Positions 6,748-12,636 of a stretch of 12,636 nucleotides of DNA are shown here, piece by piece. A program made the position numbers and the translations under genes. This DNA comes from Bdellovibrio sp. (lineage in GTDB: Bacteria; Bdellovibrionota; Bdellovibrionia; Bdellovibrionales; Bdellovibrionaceae): positions 1-12,636 of the forward strand of contig JAGIAF010000075.1 in the NCBI GenBank assembly GCA_017745015.1. Direction: 5' to 3'. The notes below the pieces were generated by a model that was given only the letters and a program-made list of their open reading frames with translations, did no database searches and was not told the origin of the DNA. Position 1 is the stretch's first letter, and each line of letters opens with the position of its first letter.

Positions 6748-7763
6748 AGCGTCACCCCGAAGGAGATGTAGACGCCTTTGTTTTCAGGCTCACTCCAGTA
6801 AGACAAACCGCTGGTCAGGTTCTTATAAGCAAGTAGGAACCCCGCCGAGTGATCATAATCAGAAGCACTCACCACAAATTGCAAGATACCAAGCTTGTAT
6901 GAAATCGCGGCACGGAAAGCATCGCGCCAGTATTCCGTTTCTCTTGAAACATCCAACTGGACGCCAACTTCCAAAAGTCCCAAGGGCACGACAGGCTTAA
7001 TGGAAGTTCCCAAAAGACCTTGAGGCATCATTGGATATTGATCGGACTTCACACTGCTCATGCCCCACCCTGAAAGCATCGCCGACACTTGCGGCTGCCA
7101 GACAAGATCTTCCCAGGCATAGACAAAGCCGGGTTCCACATACAGAAGTTCTTGAATTTTAGGAGCGAATAACTTTTGCGAGTCCCCGGCAAAGGCTTCC
7201 GATGCCATAAAGTAATCCCCGACGAAGCGCACGTGAGTATAACGAAGTTGCAAACCCGCATAGAAATTTTTTGAAACGTAGCTAGACAATTGCAGCTTCG
7301 CGCTTTGCTCTTCAGCAGCAACAAAATCAATGGCTGGTAAAGAAGGATTTTCAAAGCGCGTATAGAAAACCATACGATATGGTTCAAGAGAAACACCCCA
7401 GGTGTGTGCCAGATATGAAGCCTCTAAAGAAGCTTCGGCTTGAGAAACATCACGACGAGAGAAAATCTTTGCCACAGTGGCTTGATCAGCGGTTCCGTTC
7501 ACCATAGCGTCGGCATCACGGATGTAATCCATATTGGTTCCAAGAAAAAGGTCGCCATCAAAACGTTGCTCGCCGATTTTTGCAACGAAAGCCGGGTTGC
7601 ACGGAAGTCCCCGCTCGACACTATCCATGGAATAACAGGCACTGCCAAAGGAGCGATACAGAAATCGCGTGCTTCCATCACGTAAAAATGAAGGTAATGC
7701 CCCCGCAAAAGATGTTGAGCATAAAATCAATACTAACAAACTGACAAAGGATCTTAATAGCAT
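6744..7763 (-). CDS. Predicted outer-membrane beta-barrel protein, function unknown
   Basis: 339 residues. Signal peptide 1-20 (cut after SFA). The mature part has no hydrophobic helix but many alternating aromatic/polar strands (for example NFYAGLQLRYTHVRFVGDYF, and near the end GLSYWS and GVYISFGVTL), as in barrels of about 8-14 strands. Near the N-terminus, CYSMDSVERGLPCNPAF (Cys43, Cys55) forms a likely disulfide loop, with an NPA motif reminiscent of FadL/PorV-type barrels; I would not assign that family on this alone. GGAGGAGG, very strong, lies inside the end of the upstream lipoprotein gene, which it overlaps by 10 bases. It also overlaps the downstream gene by 4. The role may be transport or anchoring for the neighbouring lipoprotein. 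Confidence 0.85.
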   Translation of the reverse strand: MLLRSFVSLLVLILCSTSFAGALPSFLRDGSTRFLYRSFGSACYSMDSVERGLPCNPAFVAKIGEQRFDGDLFLGTNMDYIRDADAMVNGTADQATVAKIFSRRDVSQAEASLEASYLAHTWGVSLEPYRMVFYTRFENPSLPAIDFVAAEEQSAKLQLSSYVSKNFYAGLQLRYTHVRFVGDYFMASEAFAGDSQKLFAPKIQELLYVEPGFVYAWEDLVWQPQVSAMLSGWGMSSVKSDQYPMMPQGLLGTSIKPVVPLGLLEVGVQLDVSRETEYWRDAFRAAISYKLGILQFVVSASDYDHSAGFLLAYKNLTSGLSYWSEPENKGVYISFGVTL

Positions 7764-8494
7764 CGATCCTCCTCCGGAATTTTCGTCTGGAGCGCCAACT
7801 CTTGAACCTCGCCGATCTGCTCACGGTACGCTGCGAACTCCGCTTGGCGATGAGGAAATGATAATTCTAAATCAAACGCTAAACTTTTAAGACCATCGAG
7901 AATCTTTAAGCTCCAGGTCCAATAAGGTTTAATATCTTTAGTGCAAAGTTTTTTTCCACGAGATTGTGTAACGTAGTTCCAACTCTCGACGCCTTCAAGA
8001 ATGGCCGACTTCAAAATAATCACTCGCAATGTCGCCGCGTAAAGACGCACGCCAGGCTCTGTGTTATTCGCAAGAACAGTCAGCGCATTTTGCAAATCCG
8101 CTCGGGCCGCTACGTTTGCTGTGGGAATCAGATTCCACTGCTGTGCGAACTGCTGAAGACTGCGAACCATCTTTTGAGTTTGTTGATCCAGCATCACGCC
8201 CGAGAAATCAAAGTGCGTATCGGGACGTGCCTTCACCATCACGAAACCATAAATATTTTCGATTTTCACACCAGCGCGAGCGGCATAACTGGAGGCCAAC
8301 GCCAAGCGAACTTGGTAGTGCGGATTCTTTTGCAAGAGTGCTTCGAAGTATGAAATTGCTTCGTCGTATTTGCCTTGATCGTTCAGCCTGAAACCCTTGC
8401 GCAAAGCCTCTTCCCGCGTCTCGACACTCGCTTGTGGAGCGCAAGAAACGACGCCAAGAGTTAGTACAAAAAAGAGAAGAATAATTGTTCGCAT
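7754..8494 (-). CDS. TPR-containing lipoprotein, function unknown
   Basis: 246 residues. MRTIILLFFVLTLGVVSCAP is a lipoprotein signal with the lipid-modified Cys18; Ala at +2 fits outer-membrane sorting by the Lol rule known from E. coli. Residues about 28-62 contain one clear TPR-like repeat (GFRLNDQGKYDEAISYFEALLQKNP), followed by a second, weaker helical pair; the rest is helical, with Cys at 183 and 245. It heads the leftward envelope set and overlaps the barrel gene by 10 bases. There is no ribosome binding site before its ATG, and the candidate -10 is so close that the leader would be only about 8 bases. TPR lipoproteins usually act as scaffolds; here a complex with the barrel and the four-helix protein is the simplest guess. 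Confidence 0.88.
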   Translation of the reverse strand: MRTIILLFFVLTLGVVSCAPQASVETREEALRKGFRLNDQGKYDEAISYFEALLQKNPHYQVRLALASSYAARAGVKIENIYGFVMVKARPDTHFDFSGVMLDQQTQKMVRSLQQFAQQWNLIPTANVAARADLQNALTVLANNTEPGVRLYAATLRVIILKSAILEGVESWNYVTQSRGKKLCTKDIKPYWTWSLKILDGLKSLAFDLELSFPHRQAEFAAYREQIGEVQELALQTKIPEEDRCY

Positions 8495-8506
8495 AGATAG
8501 CGCGCC

Positions 8507-8530
8507 ATATTATGAGTCTTGTGCACAAAG
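8507..8530 (-). promoter_or_regulatory. Candidate -10 box and palindrome upstream of the envelope operon
   Basis: On the minus strand CATAAT (8514-8509, 5 of 6) is a good -10 box; no -35 box is seen 16-18 bases above it. Instead a perfect 10-base palindrome, TTGTGCACAA (8519-8528), lies in the spacer. The 10-mer GTGCACAAAG is shared with 5548-5557, upstream of the 148-residue gene of the same module. Regulation of both by one factor is possible but unproven. Confidence 0.35.
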
Positions 8531-8565
8531 ATCGATAGGTCGCAGAGCGGAAAGTACTTATTTCA

Positions 8566-8592
8566 TTGATCCTTACAGGGCAGCAATATAAT
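8566..8592 (+). promoter_or_regulatory. Candidate promoter of the NlpC/papain-like gene
   Basis: TTGATC (8566-8571, 4 of 6) and a perfect TATAAT (8587-8592) with a short 15-base spacer. The start would be near 8599, giving a leader of about 28 bases that carries GAGGGAG before the ATG at 8627. Confidence 0.5.
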
Positions 8593-8626
8593 CCATAGTG
8601 CATGTAATGCTACGAGGGAGTTTGGC

Positions 8627-9937
8627 ATGTTGCGAATGGGTTTACTGCTTCTGAGTTTCTTCTTTGTTACGACTTCGCAGGCCGCGGTTTGGACTGAGGT
8701 CAACCAGTGGTCACCGGCTTGGGAAGATCGCTTTGCTGAATGGGTCAAAAGAGAATGGCAAATTGATTTCTTTGCCCGCAAAACTTTGCCCAATGGACAA
8801 AGCAATCCGTACTATGGTCTTCGCACAGACTGCGCTGATACTGTGTACTCTATGCGTATCGTCTTTGCTTATGAAAATAAATTGCCCTTCGTGATGCAAG
8901 ATCCGACAGCTTCGGGTCGCACTCTTTCCAATAAAATGAATCGCTTTGATAAATACAGCGAAGATCGTCGTATCAAGAATTTCTTGCTGTACATGTACGA
9001 TATGGTCAGCACGAAGTCTGTTCCCAACGACACTTACCCTGTCGCGATTTCTCGCGATATCGTACGTTCGGGCGCTATGATTTTGACGACAACTTTGAAT
9101 CACCATTCTTGGTCGATCAAAGAGATGTTGCCAATCGGTGTGCCTCATTTGGTTTACAACTCGACAATCGGCGCGACGACGGGCTCTACTTTGCAACAAC
9201 GTCAGTCCTGGCCAAATCCTGAATGGGTTTTTGAAGGTAACAATACGCCTGCAGGCAATGCAGGCATCCGTTACTGGAGACCTGTTGAGTACATCAACCA
9301 ACCCGTTTGGAAAGTTCCAGGATACTCTGAAGAGCAATATCGTGTTCCTTTGAACAAATGGAACCGCTATACGCAAAACCGTTTGGCATTGAAACGCGAA
9401 ACAGATGAGCAAATGATGACTCGCTTGATGCACGTGACTTGCGAAGGCCTGGTTGGCCGTGTGTCTGCGGTGAATGATGGTTTGAATTACTTGAAGACAG
9501 CTCCGAAGGGTTGCATGTCTTACGAAGTGTATGACACTTATTCAACTCCGAGCCGTGACCAACGCGTGTTTGACGACTACGTGAGCCTGCGCCGTTCTTA
9601 TCGCGATATCTTATCCATCAATGGTGGCAACGAATTGAGCTCAACGATGAAGGCACAGCTTCAAAAAATCTTCCCGTTCATCAATGAATCTATGGCCTCC
9701 GAAACACGCAAAATGTCAGCGACTGATTTGAGTGAAGCGGCTGTGTGCACGACTCAATATCTTCCAGGTCAGTACATTGATTTGGCTGAGTTCAAACGTC
9801 GTCTTTTCTCGGGCCTCATCTCTAACAATCCGTTAGATGACGCCACTTACCGCTGGGGCCAACTTCGTGGACCTTCGCAGCGTGCAAAAATGTGTAAATC
9901 ATGGGACGTTTGGGTTCCGAATTTGAACCAAAACTAA
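8627..9937 (+). CDS. Secreted protein with NlpC/P60- or papain-like Cys-His motifs
   Basis: 436 residues with a Sec signal (cut near residue 19-20, SQA). GAGGGAG lies 7 bases before the ATG. Cys69 in YGLRTDCADTVYSMR resembles the nucleophile region of NlpC/P60 and transglutaminase/papain-fold enzymes (D-C-A/S-D/G followed by a helix). About 90 residues on, NHHSWSI (His159/160) and GVPHLVYNST (His174) resemble the general-base strand, where a His is followed by hydrophobic residues. The C-terminal 200 residues are helical, with Cys273, Cys313, Cys374 and Cys410, and match nothing I know. If the fold is right it would be a periplasmic cell-wall peptidase or amidase, perhaps acting on self or prey wall. 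The next gene follows after 9 bases and is probably its partner. Fold assignment is from motif spacing only. Confidence 0.8.
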   Translation: MLRMGLLLLSFFFVTTSQAAVWTEVNQWSPAWEDRFAEWVKREWQIDFFARKTLPNGQSNPYYGLRTDCADTVYSMRIVFAYENKLPFVMQDPTASGRTLSNKMNRFDKYSEDRRIKNFLLYMYDMVSTKSVPNDTYPVAISRDIVRSGAMILTTTLNHHSWSIKEMLPIGVPHLVYNSTIGATTGSTLQQRQSWPNPEWVFEGNNTPAGNAGIRYWRPVEYINQPVWKVPGYSEEQYRVPLNKWNRYTQNRLALKRETDEQMMTRLMHVTCEGLVGRVSAVNDGLNYLKTAPKGCMSYEVYDTYSTPSRDQRVFDDYVSLRRSYRDILSINGGNELSSTMKAQLQKIFPFINESMASETRKMSATDLSEAAVCTTQYLPGQYIDLAEFKRRLFSGLISNNPLDDATYRWGQLRGPSQRAKMCKSWDVWVPNLNQN

Positions 9938-9946
9938 AAAGGAATT

Positions 9947-10636
9947 ATGGGACCGATTAAATTCAAAACTTGGCTGACTTGGGCGCTGGTACTGTTCGTT
10001 CTGGGATTGCTTGCGGATTACTATTTCTTGCATATGCTTTTCCACGAAAAACAAGCGGTGTTAAACGGGACAGCTGGGATGACAGAGGTCCCTTCTCCGA
10101 CTCCACTTTCTGAAACTGCTGATCCAAACTCCACGGACAATTCTGGAACAGAGCCAGACGTTGATACTCCGAACCGCGATAACTTCAATGAGTCTTTACA
10201 GAAATGCGCACCTGAAATCGCGGCTCAAGCCGTGGCGACACCGGAAGCATTGATGGAGTACTTAAAGAAATCCGTGGGCGTAAAGCAAGAGCAAATCAAT
10301 ATTGAGAACTACCATCTGGCTTTAGCCGATGGCTCTCAACGTCGCGTCCAGCTTATCTCTGCTGACAATACGAATTCTGCCAATAAGAAAGAATTGAGAT
10401 TCTTTAAACTCGATGCCCAAGGCTATCCAGAGCGTTTGGCATTGAAAGGTACGGAGACTGTGGAGTCTTTGCTGGCGATGGGCAAGGTCCAGCGTACAGA
10501 ACGTAAATCAGAGTTAACTCTGAAGGACGGATCTCAAGTTACGTTGGAAACCCATGATAACAAGGTCTATGAATTCCAGTTCAATAATCACGGCAAGATT
10601 CTATCCTGCCGTCTTAAAGAATGTCAGTGCCCTTAA
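9947..10636 (+). CDS. Single-pass membrane protein with periplasmic domain, function unknown
   Basis: 229 residues. AAGGAA lies 4 bases before the ATG, which is 9 bases after the previous stop, so the two are one transcript. Residues about 9-30 (KTWLTWALVLFVLGLLADYY) form the only membrane helix, uncleaved, with a short cytoplasmic N-terminus. Residues 45-75 are a Pro/Ser/Thr/Asp-rich linker. The folded part (from about 80) has a helical start with one Cys (QKCAPEIA) and then beta-rich sequence in which ADGSQRRVQL and KDGSQVTLETHDN are similar hairpins; it ends in a Cys cluster (SCRLKECQCP). No family is recognised. It may anchor or inhibit the secreted Cys-His protein encoded upstream. Confidence 0.82.
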   Translation: MGPIKFKTWLTWALVLFVLGLLADYYFLHMLFHEKQAVLNGTAGMTEVPSPTPLSETADPNSTDNSGTEPDVDTPNRDNFNESLQKCAPEIAAQAVATPEALMEYLKKSVGVKQEQINIENYHLALADGSQRRVQLISADNTNSANKKELRFFKLDAQGYPERLALKGTETVESLLAMGKVQRTERKSELTLKDGSQVTLETHDNKVYEFQFNNHGKILSCRLKECQCP

Positions 10637-10688
10637 TCTCTTAGTCTAGCTGTTGTTAAAAAACCTGCGTAGACCTTTCAATCGACAA

Positions 10689-10719
10689 GACCTCTGTTAA
10701 GATAGATTTATCAGAGGTC
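10689..10719 (+). promoter_or_regulatory. Hairpin covering the ribosome binding site of the next gene
   Basis: GACCTCTG (10689-10696) pairs perfectly with CAGAGGTC (10712-10719); after one mismatch three more A-U pairs can form inside, leaving a small loop. AGAGG (10713-10717), the only ribosome binding site of the ATG at 10723, is in the right arm. In RNA this would hide the site; as DNA it could be an operator. TCGACA (10682-10687) upstream is -35-like, but the matching -10 is weak. Confidence 0.5.
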
Positions 10720-10722
10720 GTA

Positions 10723-11154
10723 ATGATGCAAGAAGGCTCTTTCCTACACGACAGAAAACTGTGGATCTACTATAGTCTGTTTTTTTCCGGGACCTTCGTT
10801 CTTATTTATCAAATCTATAACCTAAAAATTGTCGGCGATTCAGTGAATTTTCTGTGCCTGCTATTCTTCTTCAACGGCCTTCACGTCCGTCGTGTGATGA
10901 ATATCTTTGAGAATTCATTATTGATGACGATGGGATATATTCTGCCGCTATTGATCCGCAACTCTATCAAGCTCTCTTACGCCGAAGCGCCCTCCGTTGC
11001 TGATTTTGCAAAGTTAGGTCTGGTGTCAGCTCTCACAACTATGGCCCTTGGGGCCCTCTTCACGACTATTGGCTTCTTGGCAAAACACTTCGGGAAGAAG
11101 TTCCTACGCTTTCGTAAAAGCCGCATCACTACTAGCGCTACAACCGATAAATAG
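10723..11154 (+). CDS. Small polytopic membrane protein, function unknown
   Basis: 143 residues; the ATG at 10726 is an equal alternative. Hydrophobic segments lie at about 13-33 (LWIYYSLFFSGTFVLIYQIY), 39-52, 63-80 and 91-119, giving three or four inner-membrane helices, with a basic C-terminal tail (KKFLRFRKSR) that should be cytoplasmic. Few charges lie within the helices and no catalytic motif is seen. It is 86 bases after the previous stop, in the same direction but with its own hairpin-covered ribosome binding site, so it may be separately controlled. It converges on the ParA partner gene with only 25 bases between the two stops. No function can be named. Confidence 0.78.
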   Translation: MMQEGSFLHDRKLWIYYSLFFSGTFVLIYQIYNLKIVGDSVNFLCLLFFFNGLHVRRVMNIFENSLLMTMGYILPLLIRNSIKLSYAEAPSVADFAKLGLVSALTTMALGALFTTIGFLAKHFGKKFLRFRKSRITTSATTDK

Positions 11155-11160
11155 TGCTAG
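11132..11160. terminator. Hairpin at the convergent gene ends (weak terminator candidate)
   Basis: CTAGCGCT (11132-11139) pairs with AGTGCTAG (11153-11160) over 8 bases with one G-U; the right arm includes part of the TAG stop of the rightward gene. There is no U-tract on either strand, so intrinsic termination is uncertain. Confidence 0.35.
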
Positions 11161-11179
11161 ATCCGGCGTACATCCGCGA

Positions 11180-11650
11180 TTAATCGAACAAAGCTTTGAG
11201 TTGATCAAAAAATCCAGGTTCGTTGAGCAGCTTACCCGTCGTCTTTTTGATTTCAGGTGGAGCTCCCGACGGGCGCTGAGGACGTCTGTCTTTTTTGATT
11301 TTCGGAGTGGGATCCGTACAAGGCTCCCACTTTTCGGAGATCACATGCCCGGCTAAAATTTCTTTGGACGCCGAGGTCATGCGCTCTTTACCTTCAGAAA
11401 CCACCGAGAAACGATATTGAATCTGATGCTGGTACTTCAACCACACTTCCGCGTTGAAGCGGATGGACTTTTTCGTCTCAATCTTCTGCATAACAAATCT
11501 TTGCACGAAGCCATAGTGATCGCTCACTTCAAAGTAAACAGAATCGCCTGGCTCAAGAGTTAGGCCCAAAAGTTCCACATTGGTGACGACTTTGTCACCA
11601 ATGGGTTTCGTTGAATCTAAGAACAAAGGATTGATGGTGCTCAAGCCCAC
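11180..11650 (-). CDS. Small protein coupled to ParA, function unknown
   Basis: 156 residues from a GTG at 11650, overlapping the end of the parA-like gene by 10 bases, so it is translationally coupled; TTG at 11644 is a possible alternative. There is no signal peptide or membrane helix, so it is cytoplasmic. Residues about 1-100 are beta-rich (VELLGLTLEPGDSVYFEV, QIQYRFSVVSEGKE), followed by a basic Pro/Lys-rich stretch (about 115-140, with KIKKDRRPQRP and EIKKTTGK) and a short amphipathic end (GFFDQLKALFD). No family is recognised. Partner proteins of ParA ATPases often stimulate them through a basic flexible peptide; the basic tail fits that idea, but this is inference from layout. Confidence 0.75.
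   Translation of the reverse strand: MGLSTINPLFLDSTKPIGDKVVTNVELLGLTLEPGDSVYFEVSDHYGFVQRFVMQKIETKKSIRFNAEVWLKYQHQIQYRFSVVSEGKERMTSASKEILAGHVISEKWEPCTDPTPKIKKDRRPQRPSGAPPEIKKTTGKLLNEPGFFDQLKALFD
11578..11603. repeat. Perfect 10-base inverted repeat inside the ParA-partner gene
   Basis: CATTGGTGAC (11578-11587), spacer GACTTT, GTCACCAATG (11594-11603). It lies within codons about 16-25 of the leftward gene, close to its start. It could be a protein-binding site or an mRNA hairpin. Confidence 0.7.
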
Positions 11651-12390
11651 ATTTCCGTTGCTAGATTTGCCAGTGCCATACCCGCAGGATTTTTCGGAGA
11701 GTACTCGTGCATCGGCAAATGTCTGTGATGAGCTTCTTCAACTACGATGGATTCAGGGATGTAGTTGTTGAATACTGGAATCGTGTACTTCGTTTTCAAA
11801 TCATTGATAACTTGCTCGATGATACGTCGATTGCGGTATTTGGAAATAATAATTCCGCGCACTTCTACTTTGTGCCCCAAGCCCACGTGGATGTGCTTCA
11901 AAGTCTCAAGGATCAAATCGATACCTTTCAAAGAGAAGTACTCAGGGCAAATTGGAATCACGATGTCTTTAGAAGCGATCAACGCATTGACAGTCAAAAG
12001 ACCCAAGGATGGCGAGCAATCGATAATAACGATATCGTATTGTTCTTTGACCTCAGCGAGGCCACGTTTCAAGATACTTTCGCGACCGAATTTAGAAGCT
12101 AGAATGATTTCGATACCGCTCAACATGATTTCAGAAGGAATCACATCGAAGCCAAAAGTTTCAGATTGAACAACAGCCTGGGACGCCTCAATTTCCGACG
12201 TCAATACATCGTAAATCGTGTCTTCAAAATCCATGTCGCCGAAAATTGCACGCGTCGCTGAAGACTGGGGATCCAAATCGATAAGAAGAACCTTCTTGCC
12301 TTCTTTTGCCCACTGAGCTGCTACATTGATCGCCGTTGTTGTTTTAGCAACGCCGCCCTTTTGATTGATAAATGAAACTACATTTCCCAT
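11641..12390 (-). CDS. ParA/Soj-family chromosome-partitioning-type ATPase (orphan)
   Basis: 249 residues, the length of chromosomal Soj proteins without an N-terminal HTH. The deviant Walker A box KGGVAKTTT (residues 11-19, Ala where most have Gly) carries the signature Lys of the ParA/MinD class; Walker A' is VLLIDLDPQSSAT (34-46), Walker B DIVIIDCSPS near 119-128. Soj-like features continue to LANLATEMWA. Such ATPases dimerise with ATP, bind DNA without sequence specificity, and position chromosomes, plasmids or protein complexes. Neither a parB gene nor a canonical parS site (TGTTTCACGTGAAACA) is visible; the coupled downstream gene is the likely partner. GAGG lies 8 bases before the ATG and inside a 12-base inverted repeat. 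I give no symbol because it need not be the main parA of the cell. Confidence 0.95.
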   Translation of the reverse strand: MGNVVSFINQKGGVAKTTTAINVAAQWAKEGKKVLLIDLDPQSSATRAIFGDMDFEDTIYDVLTSEIEASQAVVQSETFGFDVIPSEIMLSGIEIILASKFGRESILKRGLAEVKEQYDIVIIDCSPSLGLLTVNALIASKDIVIPICPEYFSLKGIDLILETLKHIHVGLGHKVEVRGIIISKYRNRRIIEQVINDLKTKYTIPVFNNYIPESIVVEEAHHRHLPMHEYSPKNPAGMALANLATEMWA

Positions 12391-12393
12391 GAT

Positions 12394-12435
12394 GCTAACC
12401 TCAAGATGAATAAATATTTACAACTTAAGGTTAGC
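12394..12435 (-). promoter_or_regulatory. 12-base inverted repeat over the ribosome binding site of the parA-like gene
   Basis: In the leftward transcript GCUAACCUUAAG (12435-12424) can pair with CUUGAGGUUAGC (12405-12394) at all 12 positions, with one U-G pair, around an 18-base AU-rich loop. The GAGG ribosome binding site (12402-12399) is in the second arm. It may act as an RNA switch on translation or as a DNA operator for autoregulation, which is known for several ParA systems. Confidence 0.65.
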
Positions 12436-12476
12436 TCAAAACTTCCGTGATCTGCTAGCCCGCATGCGTCGCAAAA

Positions 12477-12636
12477 TCAATCGCCAGTTGAACCTTTGAG
12501 TTGGGCGTCCTGGAAACGATTTTGCTCAGCCATGACCATGTCTGAGATTTCCCTCTTGAGCGCATTGAAGTCGGTAGCCGCGGGATTTCTTGGGCGAGGA
12601 AGATCCACGATGAGGTCTTTCTTCACAGTGCCTGGT
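12477..12636 (-). CDS. C-terminal end of an unidentified protein (cut by window edge)
   Basis: 52 residues and a TGA (complement of 12477-12479) are visible in a leftward frame open to the window edge. The sequence is polar: a Pro/Arg-rich stretch (DLIVDLPRPRNPAA) and then an amphipathic helix (FNALKREISDMVMAEQNRFQ) and a soft tail ending GSTGD. It is soluble in look and does not resemble the ParB C-terminus. It is 86 bases upstream of the parA-like gene on the same strand; the inverted repeat at 12394-12435 lies between them. The coding call rests on the frame staying open and the natural composition; the identity is unknown. Confidence 0.65.
   Translation of the reverse strand, partial: PGTVKKDLIVDLPRPRNPAATDFNALKREISDMVMAEQNRFQDAQLKGSTGD

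Noticed and set aside
9248..9266. Palindrome GCCTGCAGGC and repeated TGCAGGCA
   Set aside because: It falls within a Pro-Ala-Gly-Asn-Ala-Gly coding stretch and is explained by repeated codons.
8711..9433. 240-codon open frame antisense to the NlpC/papain-like gene
   Set aside because: The rightward frame has a signal peptide, ribosome binding site and promoter; the antisense product is low-plausibility (many Cys, His, Arg) and has no start signals.
12436..12476. Short palindromes GCTAGC and CGCATGCG between the partial gene and parA as a terminator or parS site
   Set aside because: They do not form one stem with a U-tract, and they do not match the canonical parS sequence.

Overview
The window looks like chromosomal DNA of a Gram-negative, predatory-type deltaproteobacterium, most likely Bdellovibrio or a close relative (Bdellovibrionota). 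This is inference from the overall style: medium GC, very many short Sec-signal envelope proteins with no obvious relatives, strong GGAGG-type ribosome binding sites, a standalone E3 (lpdA) gene and an orphan ParA. No rRNA, tRNA, CRISPR array, transposase or phage gene was found, and there is no stretch over 300 bases without a gene.

Left part (1-5040). A truncated LysR-type regulator reads leftward and is divergent from a two-gene unit (DoxX-like membrane protein, then a short-chain dehydrogenase), a common regulator/target layout in redox or electrophile stress. A 180-base spacer with two unrelated repeat structures (a hairpin plus GAAGGAG tandem block, and a 17-base imperfect inverted repeat) precedes lpdA, the E3 subunit of 2-oxoacid dehydrogenase complexes, which ends in a clear terminator. 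Next come a radical SAM/SPASM-like protein whose true start may be a rare ATT, and a small XRE-type regulator closed by a strong terminator that probably works in both directions.

Middle part (5047-8494, all leftward). Five envelope genes read in the order TPR lipoprotein, predicted outer-membrane beta-barrel, four-helix membrane protein, then two small secreted Cys-containing proteins. The first three overlap (10 and 4 bases) and are almost certainly translationally coupled. None has a function I can name; together they look like an envelope module of unknown role.

Right part (8495-12636). A divergent promoter region leads rightward to a secreted protein with Cys and His motifs resembling an NlpC/P60 or papain-like enzyme, followed 9 bases later by a single-pass membrane protein, and then a small polytopic membrane protein whose ribosome binding site lies in a hairpin. 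Converging on it from the right is a pair: an orphan ParA/Soj ATPase with no visible ParB, overlapping by 10 bases a small unknown protein with a basic Pro/Lys-rich tail. A 12-bp inverted repeat covers the parA ribosome binding site and a perfect 10-bp inverted repeat lies inside the partner gene. The window ends in the C-terminus of another leftward gene.
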